Origin: Bacillota bacterium
GTDB taxonomy: Bacteria; Bacillota; UBA4882; UBA8346
DNA length: 21,759 nt
Reading direction: 5' to 3'
Assembly: GCA_003501365.1 (NCBI GenBank)
Contig: DNPP01000225.1
Location: 4,417-26,175, forward strand
Part shown: positions 1-8,372 of the stretch, piece after piece
How the letters are laid out: every line of letters starts with the position of its first letter
How positions within the stretch are numbered: the first letter of the stretch is position 1
Translations under genes and position numbers: made by a program
Notes under the pieces: model-generated
Told to the model about the DNA's origin: nothing
The model's input: only the letters and a program-made list of their open reading frames with translations
The model's database searches: none

Positions 1-479
1 TGACGGGCGATCAGATTGATAATAACCTCGGTATCGGTGGTCGACTGAAATACCGAACCGTTCTTTTGCAATTGCTCACGCAATTCCTCGGTGTTCACCA
101 GGTTACCGTTATGGGCCACCGCTAAAATACCCCTGGAACAACGCGCCATCAACGGTTGAGCATTGGCGAGCAAGCTGGAGCCGGTGGTGGAATAACGGAC
201 ATGACCAATCCCAATCCTGCCCTTCAATTGTTCCAGAATATCCCGGTTAAATACGTTCGACACCAAACCCATATTTTTATGAGTCAAAATATGATGCCCG
301 TCGGAAACAACCATGCCGGCACTCTCCTGACCCCGGTGTTGCAAGGCATAGAGACCGATATAAGTTAAAAAAGAAGCCTCAAACTCCGGTTCGTTGCTAT
401 AGATGCCAAAAATACCGCAGGCTTCTTCCGGATGATCCTCTTCAAAAACCGAGCCGCTATCCTGAATCTCATCTATCAA
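1..479 (-). CDS. purF: Amidophosphoribosyltransferase, N-terminal part (cut by window edge)
   Basis: First committed enzyme of de novo purine synthesis: it makes phosphoribosylamine from PRPP and glutamine in the cytoplasm. The 159 residues present are the start of the Ntn-type glutaminase domain. Cys21 in EEACGIFGIY is the expected nucleophile, exposed after removal of a 20-residue propeptide (longer than the roughly 11 residues of Bacillus PurF). LQHRGQESAG, the GHVRYSTTG segment and the AHNGNLVN segment are glutaminase motifs. The start is a TTG at 479: an in-frame TAG lies three codons upstream, no ATG or GTG precedes Cys21, and an AAAAGGAG ribosome site sits 9 nt before the TTG. It follows purB by 115 bp with no terminator between them, so the two are probably cotranscribed and both under the PRPP riboswitch. 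The C-terminal phosphoribosyltransferase domain lies outside the window. Confidence 0.93.
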   Translation of the reverse strand, partial: MIDEIQDSGSVFEEDHPEEACGIFGIYSNEPEFEASFLTYIGLYALQHRGQESAGMVVSDGHHILTHKNMGLVSNVFNRDILEQLKGRIGIGHVRYSTTGSSLLANAQPLMARCSRGILAVAHNGNLVNTEELREQLQKNGSVFQSTTDTEVIINLIAR

Positions 480-535
480 CTGCCTCTACTCCTTTTAATC
501 GATATTAATTAAGTTCGATTCTCAACTGCATTTAG

Positions 536-556
536 CATGAATCCGGCAAGTAACTT
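536..556. repeat. Solo end of the MITE-like inverted-repeat family (copy D)
   Basis: The bases TGAATCCGGCAAGTA at 538-552, between purB and purF, match the terminal repeat of the three larger elements at 4371, 9665 and 13932. No matching opposite end is visible within 150 bp, so this is either a decayed copy or a solo end. It lies inside the presumed purB-purF transcript. Confidence 0.55.
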
Positions 557-594
557 TAAAATCCTTTTATAGCAAGAGCTTGTCTGAGCGAAGT

Positions 595-1989
595 TTAATT
601 AATCCCCAGCCTCTGCTGCCATTCATCACATAACTGTTCGGTTTTTTGTTCAGCATGGCCGATGTACTTTTCAGGATTATTAAGTATTTCCAATTGTTTG
701 GGGGTCAATTTGTTCAAGTAAGGGGCCAATTCTTCATTCTCATTCACCAATTGTCGCAATGTTTTCCCGGTTTTTTGAGATTCAAGCGTCAAAAGCCGGA
801 CCGCCTCATGGGCGTTCGGATGGTTCAAAGAGGCCAATAAAATATAGATGGGTTCCGCAATCACCATCTCTTTGGTGCTGTCGAAATTTTGAAGCATCCG
901 TTCTTGGTCAACTACTAATTTCTGCATAACTCGGGTCATCCGGTCCACCGCGGCCACAAAACCGATGACGATTTCGGGTACGAAACGACCGGAAGCAGAA
1001 TTGGTAAGATCCCGCTGATGCTCCGAGATCTGATCGGCATACATCGTAATCATCCGTGGCATAAATTCTTTCCACATGCTCTTGACATGCTCAAAATTCC
1101 AGGGATTGCGTTTATGGGGCATCGTGGAAGAACCGACCTGGGTTGCTTCAAAAGCCTCGCCAACTTCACCAATTTCGGTACGCTGCAAATGACGAATATC
1201 ATCCGCTAAGTTGGCCAGTACACCAAAGGCAGAGATAATCCCGTGAATATAATCCGTAAGGTATTCCGGCTCCACAATCTGATTGGAATAGTTAGCCGGT
1301 TTTAAACCAAGTTCCCGTAGCACCTCGGCCTCAAATTCCAGAGGATCATCAAAAAAGAGCGAACTGGCATTGTAGGCGCCAACTGCTCCGGCGATTTTCC
1401 CCCGTAATTCTTGAGCAGCTTTGGATACCGTTTCGATTCTCGAACCCAATCTGCTTACGTATTCAGCCATCGCAAAGCCGAAAGTCAAAGGAACCGCATG
1501 TTGGCCATGGGTCCTACCTACCTGAAGGGTTGCTTTTTCCCGCCGGGCAAGGGCGATTAATATCGATTCAAGTTCCAACATTTTGGGGAGAACCACTTGT
1601 AATGTAGCTTCCTTAAAACGCAAAGCGGTGGCCGAATCCATGATATCTACCGAAGTGGTTGTAAAATGGACAAAAGGCTTGGCCTCAGAGCTGACCCGGC
1701 GTTGAATACAATTGACCAAAGCCCGGATGTTATGCTTGGTCTTCTCTTCTTCTTGATAGACTTCGGCCGGTTCCACCTGTTCGCAGGCATGTACAATTTC
1801 GCAAGCCACTGCCGGACTGCAAAGGCCTCGTTTCGCGAGTACATTGGCCAGAGCCGCTTCAACCTTTAATTCATAATGAATATAGGCGTTTTCCGAAAAA
1901 AACTCCGCCAATTGGTTAAAAAGGGCTCGGTTCGAAACATAATAACGATGGTCTAACGGACTCAGATTTAAAAAGAGATCCCGCTCCAA
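595..1989 (-). CDS. purB: Adenylosuccinate lyase
   Basis: Catalyses two fumarate-releasing steps of purine synthesis: SAICAR to AICAR, and adenylosuccinate to AMP. The 464-residue protein belongs to the fumarase/aspartase superfamily. Visible motifs are the TTTSVDIMDSA region (about 110-120), the GRTHGQHAVP motif with His161 as likely catalytic acid, and the superfamily signature GSSTMPHKRNP at 286-296 with the flexible-loop serines. At 464 residues it is slightly longer than the roughly 430 of Bacillus PurB. The start is TTG at 1989 (MERDLF...), with AAGGAG about 10 nt upstream. The gene is first in its transcript, 60 bp after a riboswitch terminator, and is followed by purF. The PRPP riboswitch upstream fits its pathway. 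Assignment is secure. Confidence 0.97.
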   Translation of the reverse strand: MERDLFLNLSPLDHRYYVSNRALFNQLAEFFSENAYIHYELKVEAALANVLAKRGLCSPAVACEIVHACEQVEPAEVYQEEEKTKHNIRALVNCIQRRVSSEAKPFVHFTTTSVDIMDSATALRFKEATLQVVLPKMLELESILIALARREKATLQVGRTHGQHAVPLTFGFAMAEYVSRLGSRIETVSKAAQELRGKIAGAVGAYNASSLFFDDPLEFEAEVLRELGLKPANYSNQIVEPEYLTDYIHGIISAFGVLANLADDIRHLQRTEIGEVGEAFEATQVGSSTMPHKRNPWNFEHVKSMWKEFMPRMITMYADQISEHQRDLTNSASGRFVPEIVIGFVAAVDRMTRVMQKLVVDQERMLQNFDSTKEMVIAEPIYILLASLNHPNAHEAVRLLTLESQKTGKTLRQLVNENEELAPYLNKLTPKQLEILNNPEKYIGHAEQKTEQLCDEWQQRLGIN

Positions 1990-2049
1990 AAAATCAGCTC
2001 CTTATCCAAATTTGCTTCAAAAAGACAATAGTTGCTCTAAATTGATCTT

Positions 2050-2093
2050 AGAAAACATAAAGCGGATAGGTCATTGTAAAAGAACCTATCCGC
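2050..2093 (-). terminator. Intrinsic terminator of the PRPP riboswitch expression platform
   Basis: A perfect 10-bp stem (GCGGATAGGT with ACCTATCCGC; 2084-2093 with 2062-2071, loop 2072-2083) is followed on the minus strand by TTTATGTTTTCT. The 5' arm of the stem contains the 3' strand of the aptamer's closing helix (UAGGU, 2084-2088). The two folds are therefore mutually exclusive. Aptamer formation should block the terminator and let RNA polymerase enter purB. Confidence 0.85.
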
Positions 2094-2219
2094 CCGGGTT
2101 TTTATCCCTCTACGGTGTAACACCTTGCGGTGCCTGTACCACTTGGACCGGACCTCTAATATATCTTCGATATATTTTATATCTTTGATATATTTTAGCG
2201 GAACCCTAGGTACACTTCT
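2081..2219 (-). ncRNA. PRPP riboswitch (ykkC subtype 2b) leader of purB
   Basis: The leader carries the ykkC-family core in order: CUAGGGUUCCGC, a variable AU-rich hairpin, GGUCCGGUCCAAGUGGUACA, a CACCGCAAGGUG hairpin, UUACACCGUAGAGGGAUA, and ACCCGGGCGGAUAGGU. The CCAAGUG version of the core (instead of the CCGAGAG of guanidine-I riboswitches) and the closing GGCGG-UAGGU segment match my memory of PRPP-binding members. The closing helix can form between ACCUA (about 2206-2210) and UAGGU (2084-2088), extended outside by AGA/UCU. Position before purB and purF fits PRPP sensing. Family recognition is from the sequence; ligand is inferred from subtype and gene context. ppGpp-type members share most of the core but normally precede amino acid genes. 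Confidence 0.88.
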
Positions 2220-2248
2220 ATATAAATATGATTGTTTTTTACTCTCTC

Positions 2249-2278
2249 ATTCTAACAAAGGCGATGGGAGATTGTCAA
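2249..2278 (-). promoter_or_regulatory. Sigma-A type promoter for the purB-purF leader
   Basis: TTGACA (2273-2278) and TAGAAT (2249-2254) are separated by 18 nt. Transcription would start near 2242, about 20 nt before the riboswitch aptamer and about 250 nt before purB. The promoter begins only 18 bp after the stop codon of mcp1, so purB is independently transcribed. Confidence 0.75.
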
Positions 2279-2295
2279 CATAAATGACGTTCGCG

Positions 2296-3930
2296 CTAAA
2301 ACTTATTATCCGTTTCCATTGGAATTATATCTTGGGGCGAAACAACCATCGTTTTTTTATCGGTCTTATTCTCGGAATGCTCGTCTTGGGCGGCTAAAAG
2401 TTTCTGAGAAGCAGCGTCGGCATTCTCAATAGGCTGTTCGGAATGGTCGGACAATTGATTGATCTCCTTTGAAACGGTAAGCAAATTATCACCCTTCTTG
2501 TTTTCCTTTCCATTGACCAACTTTGTAAGTTCATTGACGATTTTGCGCATATTATCCGCTTGAGTATTCAGCTCACTTGCCGCTGTGGCACTCTCTTCGG
2601 CATTGGATGCATTTTGTTGGGTCACATTTTCAATTTGATTCATCGCCCGATTGACTTGTTCCACCCCCTGCGCCTGTTCATGACTGGCGGCGGATATTTC
2701 GCCCATCAATTCACTGACTTTTTTTGCCTGTGTGGTTATCTCTGCTAAAGCTTCCCGTACTTTTTCAGCGACACCGACCCCTTTCCCTGAAAGTTCAATA
2801 TTCGCTTCAATGATAGCGGTAGTATCCTTGGCCGCCTGTGCACTACGCCCGGCTAAATTTCTTACCTCTTCAGCCACCACGGCAAACCCCATTCCGGATT
2901 CTCCAGCGCGGGCCGCTTCGATAGCGGCATTCAAAGCTAAGATATTGGTCTGGAAAGCAATATCATCAATAACTTTAATGATCTTGGAAATTTGGCCGCT
3001 GGACTTTTTAATCTCCAGAATCGAATTCATCATTTCCTGCATTTGATTGTTGCCTTTATCGGCGGATGTTTTAGCCTGCTCTGACAGTTGAACAGCCTGT
3101 TCGGTATGGGCAGTATTTTGTTGCAGCATTGATGATGTTTCCTGGAGGGTTGAGGACGTTTCTTCAATAGCAGAAGCTTGTTCGGAACTACCCTGAGACA
3201 ATTGTCCCGCCGATGCAGCTAATTGATTGGATGCCGTTGCAACTTCATCCGCTCCTTCTGTAAGAGCCCTGGCGATTTTATTAACCGGTCCGGTGATACT
3301 GCGGGTAATAATTACATTTACTATCATGCCAAGCACAATAAAGATGATTCCCAGCAAAAGTAAAACTACAAAAGAACTAACGTAGGTTCTTGCCGCCATG
3401 TTTTGCGCTTCTGTCGAAAGCTTCTCTTCTAAACCGGCACATTGCTCCAAATTGGTAACCCATTCATTCATCGCAGGTTCTGCTTTATTTAACAGCAACG
3501 CAATTGCTTCCGCATTTTTGTTGTTTTTAACAAGTTCAATTGCCTGATCATTGAGAGGGCGGATATAGCTTACAGAATTTCTGATTATTTCAAAACTCTC
3601 CTGCTCTTCAATGGACATTGGGATCCTATCTAAAGAATCGACAGCTTTATTAAGTTCTTCACGAGCGGTGGCGAATTCTTGATAGGCATTCTGCTTGGCC
3701 GTGGCATCGGTGAATAAAACCATCCCCCGGATATCCCGGGAAATAAGATAAATGGACTTCTTGACCACATTAAGCAAACGAATTTTTTCCGAATTCACAG
3801 CCATCCCACTCATTTGCTTGTTGATTCTTTCCATATTGAAAAGTGAAATAACGATCAAAATCAAAACAATAACCATCATACTGCCAAAGCCCAGCATAAC
3901 TCGCGTACCGATCTTCAGTTTGTTTTGCAT
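2296..3930 (-). CDS. Methyl-accepting chemotaxis protein with 4HB sensor domain (MCP1)
   Basis: Transmembrane chemoreceptor of 544 residues. TM1 is about 11-31, followed by an extracytoplasmic four-helix-bundle (4HB_MCP) sensor of about 155 residues, TM2 at about 186-210, a HAMP segment (TRSITGPVNKI onward), and the cytoplasmic signalling coiled coil. Methylation helix 1 contains EQASAIEETSS. The hairpin tip with IDDIAFQTNILALNAAIEAA (about 321-340) is the CheA/CheW contact region. Methylation helix 2 contains NASNAEESATAASEL. A long polar linker (about 470-530) ends in the shared tail VVSPQDIIPMETDNKF. The start ATG follows TTGGAGAG. The gene is alone in its transcript, led by a sigma-A promoter and a c-di-GMP-I riboswitch. 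Its ligand cannot be deduced. The longest linker and the SPQ rather than SPE tail set it apart from its paralogs. Confidence 0.95.
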   Translation of the reverse strand: MQNKLKIGTRVMLGFGSMMVIVLILIVISLFNMERINKQMSGMAVNSEKIRLLNVVKKSIYLISRDIRGMVLFTDATAKQNAYQEFATAREELNKAVDSLDRIPMSIEEQESFEIIRNSVSYIRPLNDQAIELVKNNKNAEAIALLLNKAEPAMNEWVTNLEQCAGLEEKLSTEAQNMAARTYVSSFVVLLLLGIIFIVLGMIVNVIITRSITGPVNKIARALTEGADEVATASNQLAASAGQLSQGSSEQASAIEETSSTLQETSSMLQQNTAHTEQAVQLSEQAKTSADKGNNQMQEMMNSILEIKKSSGQISKIIKVIDDIAFQTNILALNAAIEAARAGESGMGFAVVAEEVRNLAGRSAQAAKDTTAIIEANIELSGKGVGVAEKVREALAEITTQAKKVSELMGEISAASHEQAQGVEQVNRAMNQIENVTQQNASNAEESATAASELNTQADNMRKIVNELTKLVNGKENKKGDNLLTVSKEINQLSDHSEQPIENADAASQKLLAAQDEHSENKTDKKTMVVSPQDIIPMETDNKF

Positions 3931-4047
3931 GGTCTCTCCAATGTCTTTATTATGATTTTTTTATTTACCATCCGATTTATTTTTTGCTTTTTTCTCTTAA
4001 ACTGTAATTACAAAATATCACGTTTTATAATCTCAAACTAATAATTT

Positions 4048-4073
4048 TTAAGCTACTTTCATCTCCCCTCCTT
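4048..4073 (-). other. Strong Shine-Dalgarno followed by a 4-codon ORF in the mcp1 leader
   Basis: Just after the riboswitch U-tract, AAGGAGGGGAG (about 4063-4073) directly precedes ATG AAA GTA GCT TAA (4048-4062). It lies about 120 nt upstream of the real mcp1 start. It could be a minimal leader ORF, or the remnant start of a gene that once followed the riboswitch. I see no proof that it is translated. Confidence 0.35.
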
Positions 4074-4085
4074 GAGGTAGAAAAT

Positions 4086-4208
4086 AAAAAAGCAACCCAT
4101 CTTCGGTAACCTGGCGATCATAGCCGCTACCAACTATTGGTTTCGGCTTTAGACCCGTGGCTTTGCGTCTCCGCCTTTCGGCGGATTTGCTATTATCAGC
4201 TAAGTTGT
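4086..4208 (-). ncRNA. c-di-GMP-I (GEMM-I) riboswitch upstream of mcp1
   Basis: GEMM-I hallmarks appear in order on the minus strand: AUAGCAAAUCC, a hairpin CCGCC-GAAA-GGCGG with GNRA tetraloop, then GACGCAAAGCCACGGGUCUAA, a second arm AGCCG...CGGCU, and the conserved closing stretch CAGGUUACCG. A short basal pairing CAAC (4204-4207) with GUUG (4093-4096 region) would enclose the aptamer. It is followed at once by UUUUUU (4086-4091). Family recognition is direct. The prediction that ligand binding completes a terminator and lowers mcp1 expression is inference, since no separate terminator hairpin is visible. Confidence 0.92.
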
Positions 4209-4266
4209 AAATAATGAACCATCAATATAAGTAATTTATCGACTTAACGAAATAAAACTTATTTTA

Positions 4267-4295
4267 ATGATAGTTAAGGCTGGTCCCATTGTCAA
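4267..4295 (-). promoter_or_regulatory. Sigma-A type promoter for riboswitch 1 and mcp1
   Basis: A perfect -35 TTGACA (4290-4295), a 17-nt spacer and TATCAT at -10 (4267-4272) lie about 60 nt upstream of the c-di-GMP-I aptamer and just downstream of the MITE-like element. It has the housekeeping rather than the flagellar sigma-28 pattern, unlike the other promoters of this region. Confidence 0.8.
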
Positions 4296-4370
4296 GACCG
4301 ATTCATATAATTTGTAAAAATAAAAGCTATTTTTCTTTCTACACTGTACAGTAATACTTAGCATTACTTT

Positions 4371-4501
4371 AACCTGAATCCGGCAAGTAGCTTCATTAAT
4401 TCATATCAAATAAGAATTTGTCGAATTCAGACAATAAACCCGGTCCGGCCAATTTTTCCGCGTTACAGCGGTAAAATTGCAATGTACTTGCCGGATCGAG
4501 G
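4371..4501 (+). repeat. MITE-like inverted-repeat element, copy A (131 bp)
   Basis: The ends are AACCTGAATCCGGCAAGTA (4371-4389) and, inverted, CCTCGATCCGGCAAGTA (4485-4501). The interior matches the reverse complement of copy B (9665-9796) along its whole length, including CATTAATTCATATCAAATAA, CAGACAATAAACC and GGCCAATTTTTCCGC. It has no coding capacity. It sits between the mcp2 stop codon and the promoter of mcp1. A non-autonomous mobile element (MITE) is the simplest reading; no target-site duplication could be defined by eye. Confidence 0.8.
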
Positions 4502-4521
4502 CGACTTGTTCTCCGGTGCTT

Positions 4522-6495
4522 TTAGAACTTATTCGGGTCTTTTCCCAATGGAATTATTTCTTCAGGAGTAATGACTCTTGTTTTGATCTCATTATTATTC
4601 GTCAATCCACTATTCGATTGAATTCGCGATTGATTAACGGATGTCCCCTGCGATATCTGAGGTTGATGTGTAACGGGAAGGTGCGTCAATCCCGATTCCA
4701 TCATGGATTTTCTTCCATTAACCACTTCCAATAATTGTTCCACTACCTTTTGTAGATTTCGGGCTTGTGTATCCAATTCTGTGGAAGCCGAGGCGTTCTC
4801 TTCGGCGGTTGAAGCATTCCGTTGGGTAACTGTCTCCATCTGGGTAATAGCCCTGTTTACCTGTTCAATCCCCTGCGATTGCTCCTGACCGGCAGCAGCG
4901 ATTTCATTCATTAATTCACTAACTTTTTTAGCTTGCACGGCGATTTCATTTAAAGCAGCGCGCACTTTTTCCGCTCCATTAACGCCTTTATCTGAAAGCT
5001 CCATATTATCTTCAATGATTTCGGTGGTTTCCTTGACTGCTTGTGCGCTCCTTTGAGCCAGATTTCTAACCTCCTCAGCCACTACGGCAAATCCCATCCC
5101 TGCTTCACCGGCCCGGGCTGCTTCGATCGCGGCGTTCAAAGCTAGAATATTGGTTTGGAAAGCAATATCATCGATTACTTTGATGATCTTCGATACTTTA
5201 TCACTGGATTTCTTGATTTCATGCATCGAATTCAACATCGCCTGCATTTCCTGATTACCGTTCTCCGCCGCTTGCTTGGTATCATCGGAAAGTTGTGCCG
5301 CTTGTTTGGTATTGAGACTATTTTGTTGAATCATTGAAGAAGCTTCTTGAATGGTTGACGAGGTTTCCTCAATTGAACTAGCTTGCTCAGTGCTGGCTTC
5401 CGAGAGTTGTTGACTGGAAGTCGCAAGTTGCCGGGCAGTAACCGTAACCTGGTTGGAACTTTCGCTCAACCCGCTGATGGAGTAAATAATGGGTTTGGAT
5501 ATGCTACGGGCAAAACTCCAACTAATAACCAAGATAACTCCAATCATTGTCAAACAAAAAAACAACAATCCGCTTTGTAGCTCTCGAATCGAATGCAAAA
5601 CCTCCTCAGCCGCAACTTCAACTATGATCCCTTCCATATTCTTACCAATATGAAGAATTCCATAATAACCGAGAACCGAACCTCCACGAAAATTCTTGTA
5701 TTGGGATACTTCCTCGAAATCAGTTTGTCCTGCTGTAAGTTGTGATACAAGTCTTTGAGCAGCATGAGTATGAATTTTATCTTTGAATGGGGTTAATTGA
5801 CTATATTGGGGCTTGGTAACCAAAGTTCCTTCAGGGTTTACCAAGTAAACATCGGCTGTTTTCCCGATACCCCCGATGCCATTCAAAACCAGTTGGTTAA
5901 TATCTCGAGATCTGAGTAAAATCGACAGCACTCCAATAACTTCTCCATGATCACCGGCAGAGAATACCGGAACACCGATAATTATTGTATAATCCTTGAG
6001 AAGTGGAGAATAGGATATATTGGATATATATGGCTCTCCCTTCATAGTCTCAATATAATAGTCTCTATTTCTCAAATCCGCACCGATATTGTTTCGTGTC
6101 GTATTGTACGCTATAGTCCCATTTCCTCCGATAAGAGTGATAGCAGGTAACCCCAATTTTTCCTTCGAAGATGACATATAAGCGTAAACATTTTCAACCT
6201 GGCTTGTCCAGACAGGAGTTTTGAGATTCCAGCCCGTTGCTTTTAGCGTATTAAGAGGCTGATATATATCACGAGAGGCCGCCATCACTTTTAGCTGGGC
6301 CACTCCTTGTTGAAGCCAATTTTCAAAATCTTGACGTTTCTTGCTCCCATATACATTTAGCTTGCTCTTGCTAATTAGGCTAATACTTTTTTGGGAAACG
6401 CTCAAAGCATATATACTGAGCAGGGAAAAAGGTATTAAGGCCAGTAAAAGCATAATAGTGATCAATTTCACACTTAATTTTTGATTCTTTAGCAT
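4522..6495 (-). CDS. Methyl-accepting chemotaxis protein with double-Cache sensor domain (MCP2)
   Basis: Chemoreceptor of 657 residues. TM1 is about 13-33, and a large extracytoplasmic dCache_1-type sensor occupies about 35-300. It is followed by TM2 at 308-330 (a phenylalanine-, leucine- and isoleucine-rich stretch), HAMP, and the signalling coiled coil with methylation segment EQASSIEETSS and the IDDIAFQTNILALNAAIEAA tip. The membrane-distal Cache module contains NRDYYIETMKGEPYIS; the R143-x-Y-Y arrangement recalls the ligand pocket of dCache_1 domains, but specificity cannot be assigned. It ends in the shared tail VITPEEIIPLGKDPNKF. The start ATG follows GAGGAGAG. It lies 155 bp after mcp3 with no clear terminator or promoter between, so cotranscription is possible. 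MITE copy A lies 20 bp beyond its stop. Confidence 0.95.
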   Translation of the reverse strand: MLKNQKLSVKLITIMLLLALIPFSLLSIYALSVSQKSISLISKSKLNVYGSKKRQDFENWLQQGVAQLKVMAASRDIYQPLNTLKATGWNLKTPVWTSQVENVYAYMSSSKEKLGLPAITLIGGNGTIAYNTTRNNIGADLRNRDYYIETMKGEPYISNISYSPLLKDYTIIIGVPVFSAGDHGEVIGVLSILLRSRDINQLVLNGIGGIGKTADVYLVNPEGTLVTKPQYSQLTPFKDKIHTHAAQRLVSQLTAGQTDFEEVSQYKNFRGGSVLGYYGILHIGKNMEGIIVEVAAEEVLHSIRELQSGLLFFCLTMIGVILVISWSFARSISKPIIYSISGLSESSNQVTVTARQLATSSQQLSEASTEQASSIEETSSTIQEASSMIQQNSLNTKQAAQLSDDTKQAAENGNQEMQAMLNSMHEIKKSSDKVSKIIKVIDDIAFQTNILALNAAIEAARAGEAGMGFAVVAEEVRNLAQRSAQAVKETTEIIEDNMELSDKGVNGAEKVRAALNEIAVQAKKVSELMNEIAAAGQEQSQGIEQVNRAITQMETVTQRNASTAEENASASTELDTQARNLQKVVEQLLEVVNGRKSMMESGLTHLPVTHQPQISQGTSVNQSRIQSNSGLTNNNEIKTRVITPEEIIPLGKDPNKF

Positions 6496-6650
6496 CCAAA
6501 AACACTCTCCTCATCATACTTCTTGGCTCTGTTAGTGAAAATTATTGACCTTTTAATGATTCGTCCTCAATCCACGGTATTAAACGAATTGGTTATTCGA
6601 ATTCCCAGAAAAAGCAGATAATCTTCACAAGGTCAAAAAAACGCTGAGAA

Positions 6651-8222
6651 TTAAAACTGTTGATGATCCTTATTCAGCGGGATTACATCTTCGGGAGCGA
6701 TTACCTTGGTGTTGAGTTGGGGTTTTTGATTACCGACTTGCGCAACAATAGCTCTGTGATTCGGAGCCGGTAATGCCATTTCCTTTTGAATAACCGCAAC
6801 TTTCCCATCTACCAAATGCGCCAATTCTTCTACAATCTTTCTCATACTATCGGCTTGGGCATTGAGTTCCTCCGCTGCCGAGGCGCTCTCCTCCGCACTG
6901 GCGGCATTTTGCTGGGTAATAGTCTCCATTTGGGTCATCGCTTTATTTACTTGTTCGACTCCTTGCGACTGTTCCTGACTGGCTGCCGCAATCTCGTCCA
7001 TTAATTCATTGACCTTTTTAGCCTGAATAGTTATTTCGGCCAAAGCCTGACCAACTCTCTCGGCAACATGAACTCCTTTTTCGGAGAGTTCGATATTCGC
7101 TTCGATAATACTAGTTGTATCCTTTGCAGCCTGGGCGCTGCGTCCCGCCAGATTTCTTACTTCCTCCGCCACCACGGCAAAACCCATTCCGGCTTCACCG
7201 GCCCGGGCCGCTTCAATGGCCGCATTCAAAGCCAAAATATTGGTTTGAAAAGCGATATCGTCAATAACTTTAATGATCTTGGCAATCTGGTCGCTGGATT
7301 TTTTGATCTCCTGTATCGAATCCATCATTGCTTGCATCTCATGATTTCCTTTATTGGCGGATTCTTTGGCTTGCTCCGATAATCCGGTCGCTTGTTTGGT
7401 ATTGGCGGTATTTTGCAGCAGCATGGATGAGGTTTCTTGCAAGGTCGAAGAGGTCTCTTCAATGGATGAAGCTTGAACCGAACTCCCCTGGGATAACTGC
7501 TGCGCCGCTGCATGGAGTTGGGTTGATGCTGCGGCAACCTGATTTGAACTTTCATTCAGTCCGGTTGTTATTTTTTGAATAGGTTTTGTGATACTCCGGG
7601 CTATCAAAAAGGCGCCTATTAATCCAACCAAGATACAGATGACAGTTAAAATTATTAAGGTTTGAAAAGAAAACGAAAATGTATCCAGCACACTGTTCTT
7701 CGTTTCATTGTTTTTTTGTTCGGCATAATCAATAAGTTTCTGAAGCTGAACCAGGGTTTCTTGGGACATCGGATCCGCCTGAGTGGCCAACAGAACGGCA
7801 GCCTCGGCATCTTTTTTAGCACCAATCAATTTAGCCACCTGATCATTGATGGCCTTGGACCGAAGTCTCCCCTTATTATAACTGGCCAATAAATCTTTCT
7901 CTTCTGCAGATAAGGGTAGTTTTTGTAAAGAAGCCATCGCCTCATCCAAATCCGCCCGGGCGGCCGCAGTCTCATTTTTAAGTTTTTCTAAAGTTGCCGG
8001 ATCACCGGCAAATACGATATTCCCCCGGGTGTTTCTGGTAACGATCAATGCTGATTGTTTAATAATCCCCACCAATCTTATCTCTTCGGCATTTTCAAGC
8101 ACAGTATTCAAATTGCCACGGAATGAATTCATCGTAAAAAGCGAAATACCAACCAAAACAACAACCATGGTTAGTACCACAACATAACCGAATATAATAC
8201 GGGCACTAAGTTTCATTTTCAT
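6651..8222 (-). CDS. Methyl-accepting chemotaxis protein with 4HB sensor domain (MCP3)
   Basis: Chemoreceptor of 523 residues from the chosen start. TM1 is about 9-29, the four-helix-bundle sensor about 30-185, TM2 about 186-208, then HAMP (ARSITKPIQKI), methylation helix SVQASSIEETSSTLQE, the conserved IDDIAFQTNILALNAAIEAA tip and methylation helix 2 NAASAEESASAAEEL. It ends in the shared tail VIAPEDVIPLNKDHQQF. The reading frame is open to a TTG at 8240, but GGAGGT lies 7 nt before the ATG at 8222 (MKMKLSARII), which also places the basic residues directly before TM1; I therefore start there. It follows a strong terminator after cheW1, so it either has its own weak promoter or depends on readthrough. 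Confidence 0.95.
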   Translation of the reverse strand: MKMKLSARIIFGYVVVLTMVVVLVGISLFTMNSFRGNLNTVLENAEEIRLVGIIKQSALIVTRNTRGNIVFAGDPATLEKLKNETAAARADLDEAMASLQKLPLSAEEKDLLASYNKGRLRSKAINDQVAKLIGAKKDAEAAVLLATQADPMSQETLVQLQKLIDYAEQKNNETKNSVLDTFSFSFQTLIILTVICILVGLIGAFLIARSITKPIQKITTGLNESSNQVAAASTQLHAAAQQLSQGSSVQASSIEETSSTLQETSSMLLQNTANTKQATGLSEQAKESANKGNHEMQAMMDSIQEIKKSSDQIAKIIKVIDDIAFQTNILALNAAIEAARAGEAGMGFAVVAEEVRNLAGRSAQAAKDTTSIIEANIELSEKGVHVAERVGQALAEITIQAKKVNELMDEIAAASQEQSQGVEQVNKAMTQMETITQQNAASAEESASAAEELNAQADSMRKIVEELAHLVDGKVAVIQKEMALPAPNHRAIVAQVGNQKPQLNTKVIAPEDVIPLNKDHQQF

Positions 8223-8318
8223 CGCTGCGACCTCCATCAACTATTAATAATACCCATTCATCTTGCAATCAATTCTTAGCTTTCTTTAGTGTATTGCTTG
8301 CCTTTTCCCTACCGTCTC

Positions 8319-8354
8319 AATAAAAAAAGTAATACCGCGTACTCCCGGCATTAC
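8319..8354 (-). terminator. Intrinsic terminator after cheW1
   Basis: On the minus strand GTAATGCCG (8346-8354) pairs with CGGTATTAC (8329-8337), with one G-U pair and an 8-nt loop, followed by TTTTTTTATT (about 8319-8328). It lies 19 bp after the cheW1 stop and separates the cheD1-cheW1 unit from mcp3. Confidence 0.88.
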
Positions 8355-8372
8355 TCCAAAAGATCCCAATCT

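Noticed and set aside
156..368. Plus-strand 70-codon frame at the window start
   Set aside because: It is antisense to the glutaminase domain of purF and has no family features.
2081..2219. Guanidine-I riboswitch reading of the purB leader
   Set aside because: The core has CCAAGUG in place of the CCGAGAG expected for guanidine-I, and the downstream genes are purine synthesis genes, so the PRPP subtype fits better.
2732..3046. Plus-strand open frames of 60-104 codons opposite the MCP genes (also near 7068-7382, 14526-15293)
   Set aside because: They lie antisense to the highly conserved MCP signalling domains, recur at matching places in each paralog, and have no ribosome sites or recognisable domains. 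They are shadows of the conserved coding sequence.
6496..6650. Promoter between mcp3 and mcp2
   Set aside because: Candidate boxes (TTGAGG with CAATAA, TTGACC) are weak and no sigma-28 match is present, so no promoter is claimed.
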